Below are positions 49,674 through 57,600 of a DNA stretch of 64,000 nt, in pieces; positions within the stretch are counted from its first letter, which is position 1; the number at the start of each line of letters is the position of its first letter. The stretch covers positions 52,013 through 116,012 of the forward strand of contig JADIMU010000016.1 of NCBI GenBank assembly GCA_017694495.1. Direction: 5' to 3'. The translations under genes and the position numbers were made by a program. Origin of the DNA: Candidatus Aphodenecus pullistercoris. Lineage in GTDB: Bacteria > Spirochaetota > Spirochaetia > Sphaerochaetales > Sphaerochaetaceae. The notes beneath the pieces were generated by a model. It saw only the letters and a list, made by a program, of their open reading frames with translations, did not search any database and was not told where the DNA came from.

Positions 49674-51308
49674 ATGGTAAGCACGCAGTCACCAATCATC
49701 CGCTACTACTTCAATCAGGATCAGGCAATATATGCCATTCCTTTCGCATACCAGATAACGGCAGAGTTGCACGTGTACCTGATTGACGATGAATCGAACA
49801 GGACAGACCTTCGGGAGAATGTCGACTACACCGTCACAGCCCAGAGCATAACGCTGTTGGCCCCGGACACCTTCTCGGCCAGATACATCCTCATCCAAAG
49901 GGAGGGAGATGTTGTTCAGGACATGGAGATGGACAACGGGTTCTATGTGGACGTGAAGAAGATCGAGGAGGCGCTGGACACCATGACGATGCGTCTCCAA
50001 GAGATGAAGCTTGCACTCCAGAACACGCTCAAGAATCCATGGGAGGACTGGGATCAGGACGCAGACATCATGCTTCCCAACATCGAGAAGAGGAAGGATG
50101 CCGTACTCTACTTCGGTTCCGATGGTGTGACTATGAAAGCCATACCTTGGGAGGATGTTGCAGAGATTCAGGAAGATGTCCACGAACAGCAGCAGTTGGC
50201 TCGAGACTGGGCCTCCAAAACCGATGGTCCTGTCAAGGATGGAGAATACTCTGCAAAGTACCATGCTCAGAAGACGCAGGCTTTGAGGGACGAGACTGAA
50301 GGCTTCAAGACAGCTTCTGAGAAGATCAGGACGGCCATGGAGGAGTTCGTCAAGAAATACTGTTGGTATGCTGATCAGGCAGCTCTCAGAGCCCAGCAGT
50401 ATTCGAATGCATGCAAGACATACAGGACAGCGGTCGAAGGCCTCAAGAACAGGATGGTCGAACTCGAAGCCCAGACTGAGACATACCATGAAGAAGTCGC
50501 CACGATGCATCAGACAGTCGTCGAGGCAAAGGCCGTTGTCGTGCAGGCCGAACAATCCTGTGAGGAAATCCTCATACAGATGCAGGAATACATCAACGGC
50601 TTCGCATTGAGGTATCAGCAGGCCATCGATGGTGTTGCTGCTCAGGAGCTACAGTCCATAGCCAACGTCAACGAGGTGGCGGAGGGCCACATCGGGGACA
50701 TGAATGCAATCAAGACGGATGTCGCGGAAAGGCAGGAGGATGTCACGGCCAAGCATTCGGAAGTCCTGAACGCCAAAACCGCCATTCAGGAATACATAAC
50801 GAAATACGTCGGCTATGCAGAGAATGCAGCAATATCGGCTCAGTCTGCACTGCGTCAGTGCACCGGCATCTACAACTACCTGAAAGGGCTCAGAGCAACC
50901 ATCGATTCGATTGCGACACGGATATCCAATGACAAGGCCACGGTCGAACAGCTTAGAACGGAGACCCTGCAGGCAAGAGATGAAACAGAGCAGATGAAGC
51001 AGTCCGTCGAGGCGAGCGAGATGAACGTGGAGGCCCTGTCCGCTCAGGTGACGAGCGACAAGACGGTTGTCGCCGGGGACAAGGCCATCGTGCAACAGAC
51101 CAAGGCGAACATCGAGACACTCAAAGGTGATATCGGGAATCTGGTGGCTGACGCGCAGGCGGCAGCGAGTCAGGCATCGGCGCCCACTGTCACCGTCGGG
51201 AATAAATTGTACACGCAATCCGTCATCGTCAGACGAGGGAAACGGTTCCTGAAGACCGTCGAAGTCGTCCCCGAGGATGATGGAACAGAGACAGGAGGAG
51301 AAGCATGA
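49674..51308 (+). CDS. Tail fibre/adaptor protein with T7-fibre-like N-terminus and long coiled coil
   Basis: Residues 1-115 (IRYYFNQDQAIYAIPFAYQITAELHVYL, the ..DYTVTAQSITLL.. strand and the YILIQREGDVVQDMEMDNGFYVD motif) match the N-terminal virion-attachment domain of T7-type tail fibres; the motif IEEALDTMTMRLQEMK starts the shaft helix. The rest is about 400 residues of heptad-rich helix (for example EEFVKKYCWYADQAALRAQQ), forming a trimeric coiled-coil shaft. No receptor-binding head is present, so the fibre probably carries the retroelement-diversified protein (51955) as its tip. AAGGAGG ribosome site. Confidence 0.8.
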   Translation: MVSTQSPIIRYYFNQDQAIYAIPFAYQITAELHVYLIDDESNRTDLRENVDYTVTAQSITLLAPDTFSARYILIQREGDVVQDMEMDNGFYVDVKKIEEALDTMTMRLQEMKLALQNTLKNPWEDWDQDADIMLPNIEKRKDAVLYFGSDGVTMKAIPWEDVAEIQEDVHEQQQLARDWASKTDGPVKDGEYSAKYHAQKTQALRDETEGFKTASEKIRTAMEEFVKKYCWYADQAALRAQQYSNACKTYRTAVEGLKNRMVELEAQTETYHEEVATMHQTVVEAKAVVVQAEQSCEEILIQMQEYINGFALRYQQAIDGVAAQELQSIANVNEVAEGHIGDMNAIKTDVAERQEDVTAKHSEVLNAKTAIQEYITKYVGYAENAAISAQSALRQCTGIYNYLKGLRATIDSIATRISNDKATVEQLRTETLQARDETEQMKQSVEASEMNVEALSAQVTSDKTVVAGDKAIVQQTKANIETLKGDIGNLVADAQAAASQASAPTVTVGNKLYTQSVIVRRGKRFLKTVEVVPEDDGTETGGEA

Positions 51309-51697
51309 GCTATTCGAATCTCACGGCAATCCCCAATGAAGCCGACATGGCAATGCTGTCGGCGACATTGAGGGAAGGTTTCTCGATTCTGCCTGCAGAG
51401 GTGGATATCGGGATTGCACCTGAGGCGGCGACCCTGACCCTCTCCTATGGCGCAAGCAAGCTTCTGGCAGTCGGAAGCGCTGTCGCCACGGGGAGGACAA
51501 GACTCATCGTCTACAACAAGGGACCGGCGCAGATCAAAGTCGGAAAGTCGTCGGAATCTGCCATCTACGAGGATGGAATCCCCATCGAGCCGGGCCAGCG
51601 CGTCATCTTCAGGTTCGACGCAGAGGCCTCGACACCCGTGCAGCTCTATGGCCGCAGCATGGGCTACAAGTGTGAAGTTGAAATTGCGGAGGTGTGA
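51305..51697 (+). CDS. Small beta-sandwich virion protein (130 aa)
   Basis: A beta-rich protein (AATLTLSYGASKLLAVGSAVATGRTRLIVYNKGPAQIKVG, given here as LTLSYGASK, RLIVYNKGPAQIKVG, PGQRVIFRFDA) whose strand pattern looks like a phage head/fibre decoration or fibre-adaptor sandwich. No family named. It overlaps the fibre shaft gene by four bases and sits directly upstream of the diversified adhesin, so it may join the shaft to the tip. Confidence 0.5.
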   Translation: MSYSNLTAIPNEADMAMLSATLREGFSILPAEVDIGIAPEAATLTLSYGASKLLAVGSAVATGRTRLIVYNKGPAQIKVGKSSESAIYEDGIPIEPGQRVIFRFDAEASTPVQLYGRSMGYKCEVEIAEV

Positions 51698-51701
51698 CAG
51701 C

Positions 51702-51962
51702 ATGGCAGTCTTCACTTACACGACACAGCAGGTGCCAGACTCTCAGGGCACCTATGAGATCACTTGGTACAAGGGCGAAGGAGAAATGAAGCAGGAGTTG
51801 TGCTCAGGTTTTGTCACCCTTTCCGGTACAGACGAGGGAATCGCCAGCGCCCTCGCCTTCGCTGCGAATGACGTCAGGGCAGCTCATCCGGACCTCTTTG
51901 TGGAAGATGTACCGGAAAAGCTCATGACCGAGGCCTTCATGGAGGAGAATCAGGATGTATAG
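51702..51962 (+). CDS. Small fibre-module protein (86 aa)
   Basis: ATG 51702 (GGAGG nine bases upstream) gives 86 residues; a longer open frame to 51447 overlaps the previous gene and is not supported. N-terminal beta strands (VFTYTTQQVPDSQGTYEITWYKGEG) resemble a small Ig/jellyroll unit; the C-terminal half is helical (SALAFAANDVRAAHPDLF). It overlaps the diversified target gene by 8 bp. Its partner in BPP-1-like phages is not obvious; a chaperone or connector for the target is conceivable. Confidence 0.45.
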   Translation: MAVFTYTTQQVPDSQGTYEITWYKGEGEMKQELCSGFVTLSGTDEGIASALAFAANDVRAAHPDLFVEDVPEKLMTEAFMEENQDV

Positions 51963-53256
51963 CACAAAGGAACTCAGGGACAGGGTGGACTGGCTTGAGC
52001 TTCAGATCACCAATGCCGCACTTAGGGGTACGGACCTTGTGCCCAACGAGGAAGACCTCGCGCTCATCGAATGCTATGCGCGTGAGCTCTACGACCTGTC
52101 GGACGGCAGAAATGAAGTCGTATTCGACAAGCTTGGCCGCCCGAACATCGTTGTCAACATCTGGTGTGACGAGAAGGCGACACTCAACTACCTCTCAGGA
52201 GGGAGCAACACCTACTTTGATGTGCCCTCTTATCCTTCCGGTACGGCCAACCGTGCGCTTCATCCAGCATTCATCGTCGGTGACAATGCAGTGCGCGGCA
52301 TCCGCGTCGGCAAGTACAAGGATGTCAGGGTGAACGGAAAGAACTACCACGTCTCCCTCTATGGCCTTCCCCCTGCCTACGGTAGTGGTGGCTTCACGGA
52401 GTCCTACGACGGCCTTGCAGCAGAGTGTGACCGTATCAATGCAGGCACCTATGAAGGCGGGGTGCACGCAGGCAACATCACACGCGCAATCTTCTCCTAT
52501 CTTGGTCTTCTGTCGGTGACAGAGGGCTTTGCATGCCGCGGAGCGGATTACTACTGTCACAGTGCGCAGAAGACGGATGAATGGGGAGAGCCTTGCGGCT
52601 ACCTCTATAACGGACAGTACATCCACGTGCTCACTGGTAGTGGCCCCAACTCTTGGCGCCATGACGGGACACCGTTCGGCATCTGGGGGCTCAAGGGGCC
52701 GACATATGAAATCCTTCACGGCTACATCACCGATGGAGGTGTCATCCTGACGGTCGACAACAACGACGCGGCTGAGATGACGGCTGCAGAGCTCAACACG
52801 GCCACCAGTGAAGCCTACAAGGCAACACTCATGGATGGCACACGCGTTGCCCGTGATTCCGAGGAGGAAGGCGAGACGGCCAAGATGTGTTACGACTACA
52901 CAGCAGACCCCGGAGAGGCGGCCGCCAGCAAGACATTCGTGTTGGCAAACAGCTTCCAGTTCCGTCAGACGAACAACAATCCGTATGGAGCAGTGAGCAC
53001 CGCCAGCATGGCGGCACGCGAGGGAGTAGACATCCCACTGCTCTTCCGTCTGCTGCTTATTGCCCCGCTCAAGACCGACACTCCAAGCGGTACTACGTAC
53101 ATGCGCAACACGCTTGACGCCATCCGGGTCGCCCTCGGCGGGTCGTGCTGGAACGGCGGCGCGACGGCGAGCTTCGGTCAGTTCTACGGCAACGACTGGA
53201 CGCCGACGGGCTCGTACAGCATCGGTTCGGGTCGCTTCGTTTCAATAATCAAGTGA
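51955..53256 (+). CDS. Diversity-generating retroelement target: C-type-lectin-fold receptor-binding protein (Mtd-like)
   Basis: The 433-residue protein ends in the variable repeat, residues ~390-430 (GGSCWNGGATASFGQFYGND, then GSGRFVS), the classic 'G-G-x-W-N ... GSRF' frame of C-type lectin/FGE-like DGR targets. The centre shows NSWRHDGTPFGIWGLKGPTYEILHG, an FGE-sulfatase-type landmark. The N-terminus (YSTKELRDRVDWLELQ) is a short helix likely joining the fibre. Nine VR codons differ from the template, all through adenine positions, so this protein has been retargeted in the past. It is the presumed host-recognition tip. ATG 51955 overlaps the previous gene. Confidence 0.92.
   Translation: MYSTKELRDRVDWLELQITNAALRGTDLVPNEEDLALIECYARELYDLSDGRNEVVFDKLGRPNIVVNIWCDEKATLNYLSGGSNTYFDVPSYPSGTANRALHPAFIVGDNAVRGIRVGKYKDVRVNGKNYHVSLYGLPPAYGSGGFTESYDGLAAECDRINAGTYEGGVHAGNITRAIFSYLGLLSVTEGFACRGADYYCHSAQKTDEWGEPCGYLYNGQYIHVLTGSGPNSWRHDGTPFGIWGLKGPTYEILHGYITDGGVILTVDNNDAAEMTAAELNTATSEAYKATLMDGTRVARDSEEEGETAKMCYDYTADPGEAAASKTFVLANSFQFRQTNNNPYGAVSTASMAAREGVDIPLLFRLLLIAPLKTDTPSGTTYMRNTLDAIRVALGGSCWNGGATASFGQFYGNDWTPTGSYSIGSGRFVSIIK
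53124..53243 (+). repeat. DGR variable repeat (VR)
   Basis: 120 bp aligning without gaps to the TR at 53815-53934 (offset 691). The two differ at 11 positions, and all 11 are adenines in TR (A to C 1, A to G 7, A to T 3). No non-adenine position differs. The 3' part (GGTTCGGGTCGCTTCGTTTC) is identical and is the mutagenic-homing boundary; the sequences diverge immediately after it. Confidence 0.97.
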
Positions 53257-53312
53257 GTACCGGAAATACTGGAAAGAAAAGCTAGGTACAAGCAGAAGGC
53301 AGGAGGCATGAG

Positions 53313-53801
53313 ATGAATCAGGTAAATCAGAATGGAAGGAAGAATACGGACGAGAGCGAGTTCCGCCTGCTGCGCAAGCTGCAGGTGCTCGAGGCCTACA
53401 CCATCGTGCTGCTCAACTACAAGGGTGTGCCCAACTGGATAAGGTACACCTACGGAGAGCACATGATAAATTCCCTCATCTCGATAACCGACAGGCTTGT
53501 GCAGGCAAATGCCATCCAATGGACCAACCGCAGCAAGGCGATAAGCCTTGCGCGGGAGGCCTCTTTCCAGTTCGACTCCTTCAAGGCCATAACGGACAAG
53601 TTCCTCGACTTCGGCAACATCACTGGAATCGAGAAGGCGGACGAGGACAGGCGCTTTGTCGAGGCACTTGCCGCCTTGAAGAAGTGGTCGGGAATCAACT
53701 TCAACATATCGACGCGCAAGCGGCAGTACTTCAGCTGGTTGCGCACCGATTTTGGTAAGAGTTTAGGGAGCTGGCTGAAGGCTATCCAGCTCGTGGTCTG
53801 A
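53313..53801 (+). CDS. avd: Accessory variability determinant (Avd)
   Basis: Avd is a barrel-forming four-helix protein that binds the DGR reverse transcriptase and is needed for mutagenic retrohoming. The 162-residue protein has helices typical of the family (RLLRKLQVLEAYTIVLLNY, PNWIRYTYGEHMINSLISI, then the FVEALAALKKWSGINFNIST region) and the conserved ending TDFGKSLGSWLKAIQ, matching the G-x-x-L-G-x-W-x-K signature of Avd C-termini. It lies between target and template as in BPP-1. ATG 53313 has AGGAGG upstream. Confidence 0.87.
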   Translation: MNQVNQNGRKNTDESEFRLLRKLQVLEAYTIVLLNYKGVPNWIRYTYGEHMINSLISITDRLVQANAIQWTNRSKAISLAREASFQFDSFKAITDKFLDFGNITGIEKADEDRRFVEALAALKKWSGINFNISTRKRQYFSWLRTDFGKSLGSWLKAIQLVV

Positions 53802-54081
53802 AGTGTTTATGGCGCCGGGTCGCCATCGGCGGGTCGTACTGGAACAACGGCGCGACGGCGAGCTTCGGTCAGTTCAACGGCAACAACTGGACGCCGACGA
53901 ACTCGAACAACAACGGTTCGGGTCGCTTCGTTTCTATAGAGTGTGGCAAGGATAAGATGACCATCATCTCCATAGAAAGACGGATGACCGCAAGAGAAGA
54001 CAAAATGCCATTGCCTGCAAGTAGGCTTACAGATTGCCGAAAGCCGGGCAATGGCGTGTTCCATCAACAGGAAATTCGAGA
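53802..54081 (+). ncRNA. DGR template RNA: TR (53815-53934) plus spacer
   Basis: TR is 120 bp and rich in AAC codons (25 adenines), which allow Asn to be turned into many residues. Downstream bases 53935-54081, before the reverse transcriptase start, are the spacer that in BPP-1 folds and primes cDNA synthesis. The segment shows inverted GCCATTGCC/GGCAATGGC (about 54006-54014 and 54047-54055) pairs. The region has no gene of its own. Confidence 0.9.
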
Positions 54082-55092
54082 ATGCCGAAATCCAAGACAG
54101 GATTCTTCGAGAAGATATGCACCTATGACAACTTCGAAGCCGCATGGGAGGAAGTTGCCAAAGGCAAGAGGGACAAACCCGCTTACATCCGCTTCGCACG
54201 GACCCGCGAGCAGTACATCTGGGACACCATCTGGCTATTGAGACATCACCAGTGGAAACATCATCCATGCGTGCACAAGGGTATCTACGAACCCAAGTAC
54301 CGCGAGCTGACAATCCCAATCCTGTCGGACCGCATCGTGCACCATGCCGTCATAAGACAGCTCAGGCCGGTATTTGACGGCTACTACCATGACGCATCCT
54401 ATGCCTGTCGCAAAGGCAGGGGACAGCTTGATGCTTGCTTCAGGTTGCAGAAGCTGTACCGCAAGGCAATCGGCCGCTGGGGACGCGAGTTCCATGTCAT
54501 CTCTGTCGACCTGAAAAGCTTCTTCGCATCGATTGATCATGACGTGCTCAAACGTTTGTTGCGCAGAATCATCAGGGAGAAGGAGACTCTCTGGATTCTC
54601 GACGAGATCATAGATGCAACCGACAAGGGAATCCCAATCGGGTTCCTGTCTAGTCAGGACTTCGGCAACTACCTCAACTCCTACATCGACTACTTCGTGA
54701 CGGACGTCCTTCATCAGAACCTATACATACGCTATATGGACGACATCCGCATACTGGTTCGCTCAAGGGCTGAGGCGAAGGCCGTGCTCGAAGCATTGGC
54801 GGAGTTGTGCACCACCAAACTCAGGCTCACGCTGTCGGAGAAGAAGACTCACATCAAACCATGGCGCGGACGCGACACATTCTGCGGCTACATCGTATGC
54901 CCACACCGCCTCATGGCGAAGCCGGACACCGTGAAGCGTGCCCACAAGAGGATGGCCAAGAAGCTCCGCCTGTTCATGGCGGGAGAACTGCCGCTGGAGA
55001 AGGTCTGTCAGAGTGCAGAGAGTTTGAGGGCATACCTTGCGCCGACCTTCAGCACCCTGCCTCCGCTTTCAAGGACAAAGGGCGTGGAATAA
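54082..55092 (+). CDS. DGR reverse transcriptase
   Basis: The enzyme copies TR RNA with adenine-specific errors. From ATG 54082 it has 336 residues: thumb and fingers with RQLRPVFDGYYHDASYACRKGRG near residue 96, VISVDLKSFFASIDHDVL near residue 144 (motif A Asp), GIPIGFLSSQDFGNYLNSY near residue 186 (motif 4; DGR-type GxxxSQ rather than the retroviral QG), catalytic YMDD at residues 218-221, and KLRLTLSEKKTH near residue 245. No maturase or endonuclease domain is present. An upstream TTG at 54034 is less likely because it is inside the spacer. Confidence 0.95.
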   Translation: MPKSKTGFFEKICTYDNFEAAWEEVAKGKRDKPAYIRFARTREQYIWDTIWLLRHHQWKHHPCVHKGIYEPKYRELTIPILSDRIVHHAVIRQLRPVFDGYYHDASYACRKGRGQLDACFRLQKLYRKAIGRWGREFHVISVDLKSFFASIDHDVLKRLLRRIIREKETLWILDEIIDATDKGIPIGFLSSQDFGNYLNSYIDYFVTDVLHQNLYIRYMDDIRILVRSRAEAKAVLEALAELCTTKLRLTLSEKKTHIKPWRGRDTFCGYIVCPHRLMAKPDTVKRAHKRMAKKLRLFMAGELPLEKVCQSAESLRAYLAPTFSTLPPLSRTKGVE

Positions 55093-55121
55093 CGTGCCAG
55101 CTCGATAGCATCCTTGTTGAC

Positions 55122-55547
55122 ATGGACTTCACAAGTGACCAGATAACACAGATCATCATTGCGGCCATAAGCGGTTCCAGCGTCATAACCGTTTTCTTCG
55201 GTTATCTGAAGTCACGCATGACGGCCAAAAGGATATCTGCAGACGAGACGGCGAAGCAGATCAGCGTGCTGAGCCAGAAGGTCTCGGAGCTGACAGACAA
55301 CATTCATGACTACCACACATATCACTCATATGTCGAAGAGAATACGAAATACATCATCGAGGGCTTGGTTCTCGCACTCCAGTCGGAACAGATAATCTTC
55401 CAAGCCCTACGCACACACAAGATAAACGGGGAATCGGAGGAGATGGACAGGAGGATAAACCTGTTCCTGCTTGGTCAGGCACGCCACTCCCTCCATTCAT
55501 TCGACAACACCGCAAGCATCTACAACAAGCAGGAGGAAAGGCAATGA
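55122..55547 (+). CDS. Membrane-anchored coiled-coil protein in the lysis region (141 aa)
   Basis: ATG 55122 (no strong ribosome site) begins DFTSDQITQIIIAAISGSSVITVFFGYL, one transmembrane helix, followed by SRMTAKRISADETAKQISVLSQKVSELTDNIHDY, a coiled coil, and a helical C-terminus. Its size, anchor and position just before the holin-like gene fit phage lysis-module accessory proteins, but no family is recognised. It overlaps the next gene by four bases. Confidence 0.5.
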   Translation: MDFTSDQITQIIIAAISGSSVITVFFGYLKSRMTAKRISADETAKQISVLSQKVSELTDNIHDYHTYHSYVEENTKYIIEGLVLALQSEQIIFQALRTHKINGESEEMDRRINLFLLGQARHSLHSFDNTASIYNKQEERQ

Positions 55548-55843
55548 TCAACTGGACATTCGTCGTCGTGGTATCAGCCATAGTGGCCGTCATCGTGGAG
55601 CTGGTGAAGAAGCTTCCCTTCCTCGCCAAGGAATGGAGCAGTGATGACCTGAGGGATATGACCATCATGCTGCTGGCCTTTGGACTGTCTACCGTACTGG
55701 CAACCTTCATCGGCATCTCACTCGAAATCTGCAGCACTGTTGCCCAAGGAATCAGCTATAGCGTCATCGTCTGGTGCACGCAGAAGGTCGTCGGACAGGA
55801 AGTCATCCACAAGGCATTGAAGAAGAGGGTTGAGAAATCGTGA
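55544..55843 (+). CDS. Holin-like membrane protein (99 aa)
   Basis: Two to three hydrophobic segments (WTFVVVVSAIVAVIVELVK, MTIMLLAFGLSTVLATFIGIS and a weaker AQGISYSVIVWCTQKV) with a charged basic C-terminus (HKALKKRVEKS) fit small class II/III holins. It is preceded by the coiled-coil membrane protein and followed by the spanin pair, the standard lysis order. Holin identity rests on topology and context only. Confidence 0.65.
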   Translation: MINWTFVVVVSAIVAVIVELVKKLPFLAKEWSSDDLRDMTIMLLAFGLSTVLATFIGISLEICSTVAQGISYSVIVWCTQKVVGQEVIHKALKKRVEKS

Positions 55844-56127
55844 ACATCACAGCAATCATCTCCATCGTCATCAGCGTGGTTACAGGCTTGGCCGGTCTCA
55901 TATTCGGCCTGAGACAGCGAGACAGACGTAAGAATGCAGAGAAGGCGATGGAAATGCAGGACGGCCTGATCAAGGCTCAGACAAGGACGACCAAGACAGT
56001 TGTCAAGGAGATGGCTGATGAAAGGAATGAGAACAGCAGGAAGACTGAGGAAAGGAAACAGGAAATCAGGGAAGGCAATGTTCCTCCTGATTCCGCTTCT
56101 GAGCGTCTTGATAGGTTGCGCAAGTAG
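55840..56127 (+). CDS. i-spanin (Rz-like inner-membrane subunit)
   Basis: GTG 55840 overlaps the holin stop. The 95-residue protein has one N-terminal membrane anchor (ITAIISIVISVVTGLAGLIFGL) followed by a long charged helix (RDRRKNAEKAMEMQDGLIKAQ to KTEERKQEIREG), the signature of an inner-membrane spanin that bridges the periplasm. The lipoprotein gene of its partner starts inside its 3' end in another frame, the hallmark of Rz/Rz1 pairs. Confidence 0.72.
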   Translation: MNITAIISIVISVVTGLAGLIFGLRQRDRRKNAEKAMEMQDGLIKAQTRTTKTVVKEMADERNENSRKTEERKQEIREGNVPPDSASERLDRLRK

Positions 56128-56419
56128 CCCTGAAGTCACGGAGGCCCTGATTGCACAGGAGCAGGGAAGGACGACGGCGCCCGGCACGGCTACGATGATG
56201 CTGGCCAACCTGCCGCCTCTCCCCTCTGTCCCGGAGTTTCCCCAAGGGCTGGATTGGGGATACAGCGAAGAACTGGACCTGTATACGCTCCCGGCTGCCG
56301 ATTGTGACAGACTGCTCGAGTACAGGGATGTGACCCTTGCCCTGTATGCTGAGGATGTCACCCTTCACCAGACAAGCCTTCAAGCGGTCATCAACCGGCT
56401 CTGCGAGCTGGACATCTAG
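56078..56419 (+). CDS. o-spanin (Rz1-like outer-membrane lipoprotein)
   Basis: ATG 56078 begins MFLLIPLLSVLIGCASS, a signal peptide with lipobox LIGC, so the mature protein starts with a lipidated Cys near residue 14. The following part is Pro-rich (NLPPLPSVPEFPQG), as in Rz1. At 113 residues it is longer than most o-spanins, with a helical C-terminus (RLLEYRDVTLALYAEDVTLH) that might contact the i-spanin. It overlaps the i-spanin gene by 50 bp out of frame. The open frame extends upstream to 56000 but lacks a start with signal peptide. Confidence 0.72.
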   Translation: MFLLIPLLSVLIGCASSPEVTEALIAQEQGRTTAPGTATMMLANLPPLPSVPEFPQGLDWGYSEELDLYTLPAADCDRLLEYRDVTLALYAEDVTLHQTSLQAVINRLCELDI

Positions 56420-56427
56420 GAGTAAAC

Positions 56428-56844
56428 ATGGCCACAAATGAAATCTCGAACATCATAGTCATTGTCGATTCAGAAGGATTACGCTGCTATCCCATGACCA
56501 CCGGTGAATGCATCACCGTCAAGTTCGGTGCAGGTGAAGTCAAGGAGGACATAAACCTCGACGAACTGCTTGATGAAATATTCACAAGGGTGACGACTGA
56601 CATTCTTCCTGAAGACAACGTCACAGCAGATATCGGGTCCAGCACGAAGAAATTCAACTTCATATACGCCAAGAAACTATTGGTGGAAGAAGTCGAGGCC
56701 TCGATTATCAAGGGGACGACGAAGATTCAGGGAAAGGCCATTGTCGCCGATGAACAGGTCCAGATAAACGGAATCACTCTGACAAAGAATTCATCCGGCC
56801 GACTATCTGCATCTGCAGGAATAGAAGATGCTGTCTGGAATTGA
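56428..56844 (+). CDS. Fibre/spike-like phage appendage protein (138 aa)
   Basis: The motif DNVTADIGSSTKKFNFIYAKKLLVEEVE near residue 75 (DIG-S-x-x-x-K/R-F-x-x-I/L-Y/W-A) occurs in many phage tail fibres and spikes that precede beta-helix or chaperone regions, and the C-terminal TKIQGKAIVADEQVQINGITL has short beta-helix-like repeats. This suggests a virion appendage. It lies after the spanins, outside the normal fibre location, and 12 bp before the Cys-rich gene. ATG 56428 has AGGAG upstream. Confidence 0.6.
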   Translation: MATNEISNIIVIVDSEGLRCYPMTTGECITVKFGAGEVKEDINLDELLDEIFTRVTTDILPEDNVTADIGSSTKKFNFIYAKKLLVEEVEASIIKGTTKIQGKAIVADEQVQINGITLTKNSSGRLSASAGIEDAVWN

Positions 56845-56856
56845 GAGGACATAACC

Positions 56857-57585
56857 ATGTCAGTAAACAAGGGAGACAGGATAACAGCTGCGCAGATTAA
56901 TGCCCTCATCGACAAGATAAATGCAGAGGCAGCAAGGCGTGGCTATTCCGGCAGAGTCTCAAAGGTGGACCAGCATGAGCCCATAGGGTATGACGCCATC
57001 AATGCCGTCAACCTCAACCGGATTGAGATCGCCAAGATATACCGTGCTGGATACACGGACATAGTAAAATGTTCGGTGCGTACGGACGTGAGTGGAACAC
57101 CATCGGTCTGGGATGGCCGTGACCTGAGAAACGTCATCATCAATCCTCAGGAAGAGGTTCTGGCAAAGGGCAAACGTGCATATGCCAGCCAGTACAACCT
57201 CCTTGAGAAGGACGTTGACAACATGGCGGCGATGTGCAAATGCAATGCCTACACCCAGACACACCAATCAGATGGGTATTGGGCCTGTACATGCAATACG
57301 ATGCGACAGCAGATATGTTCCTGCGACGGGTACAAATATTGCCGAGAGATTACATACACATGTTCCTGCAATTCTGATAACTGCTCATTCGTAATCATTG
57401 GATCATGCCCAGCTCATTGCTCCTGCGAAAACGTATGGTGCGGTTCGAATTGTACCTGCAACCCATACACATATCCATGCACTTGCAACAATGTTTGTCA
57501 AATCGATACAAGCGTACCCTCTTACGTTTGTTCGTGTCAAAACATGTGCACATGCAATTCAGTCTGCAAGGAATTTGCGAAATAG
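56857..57585 (+). CDS. Cysteine-rich phage protein with C-[ST]-C repeats (candidate substrate of the radical SAM enzyme)
   Basis: The 242-residue protein has two parts. Residues 1-~120 look like an ordinary phage tail/appendage N-terminus (VNKGDRITAAQINALIDKIN; 'ITAAQINALIDKIN' occurs in virion proteins). The C-terminal 115 residues hold 24 of its 25 cysteines, in nine C-x-C pairs (CKC, CTC, CSC, CSC, CSC, CTC, CTC, CSC, CTC), most followed by Asn/Asp/Glu/Gln, interleaved with single Cys, Asn and Tyr. No signal peptide. Such dense Cys-x-Cys arrays followed by a radical SAM enzyme suggest thioether or other post-translational modification; metal binding or disulfides are alternatives. GAGGA before ATG. 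Confidence 0.7.
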   Translation: MSVNKGDRITAAQINALIDKINAEAARRGYSGRVSKVDQHEPIGYDAINAVNLNRIEIAKIYRAGYTDIVKCSVRTDVSGTPSVWDGRDLRNVIINPQEEVLAKGKRAYASQYNLLEKDVDNMAAMCKCNAYTQTHQSDGYWACTCNTMRQQICSCDGYKYCREITYTCSCNSDNCSFVIIGSCPAHCSCENVWCGSNCTCNPYTYPCTCNNVCQIDTSVPSYVCSCQNMCTCNSVCKEFAK

Positions 57586-57600
57586 ATAAAGGAGACACCC

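Noticed and set aside
49689..50555. 288-codon minus frame over the tail fibre gene
   Set aside because: Shadow of the coiled-coil coding region; codons mirror those of the fibre.
53244..53312. Hairpin downstream of VR as in BPP-1
   Set aside because: Only a 4-bp AGTA/TACT pair is visible; not enough to call a retrohoming cruciform.
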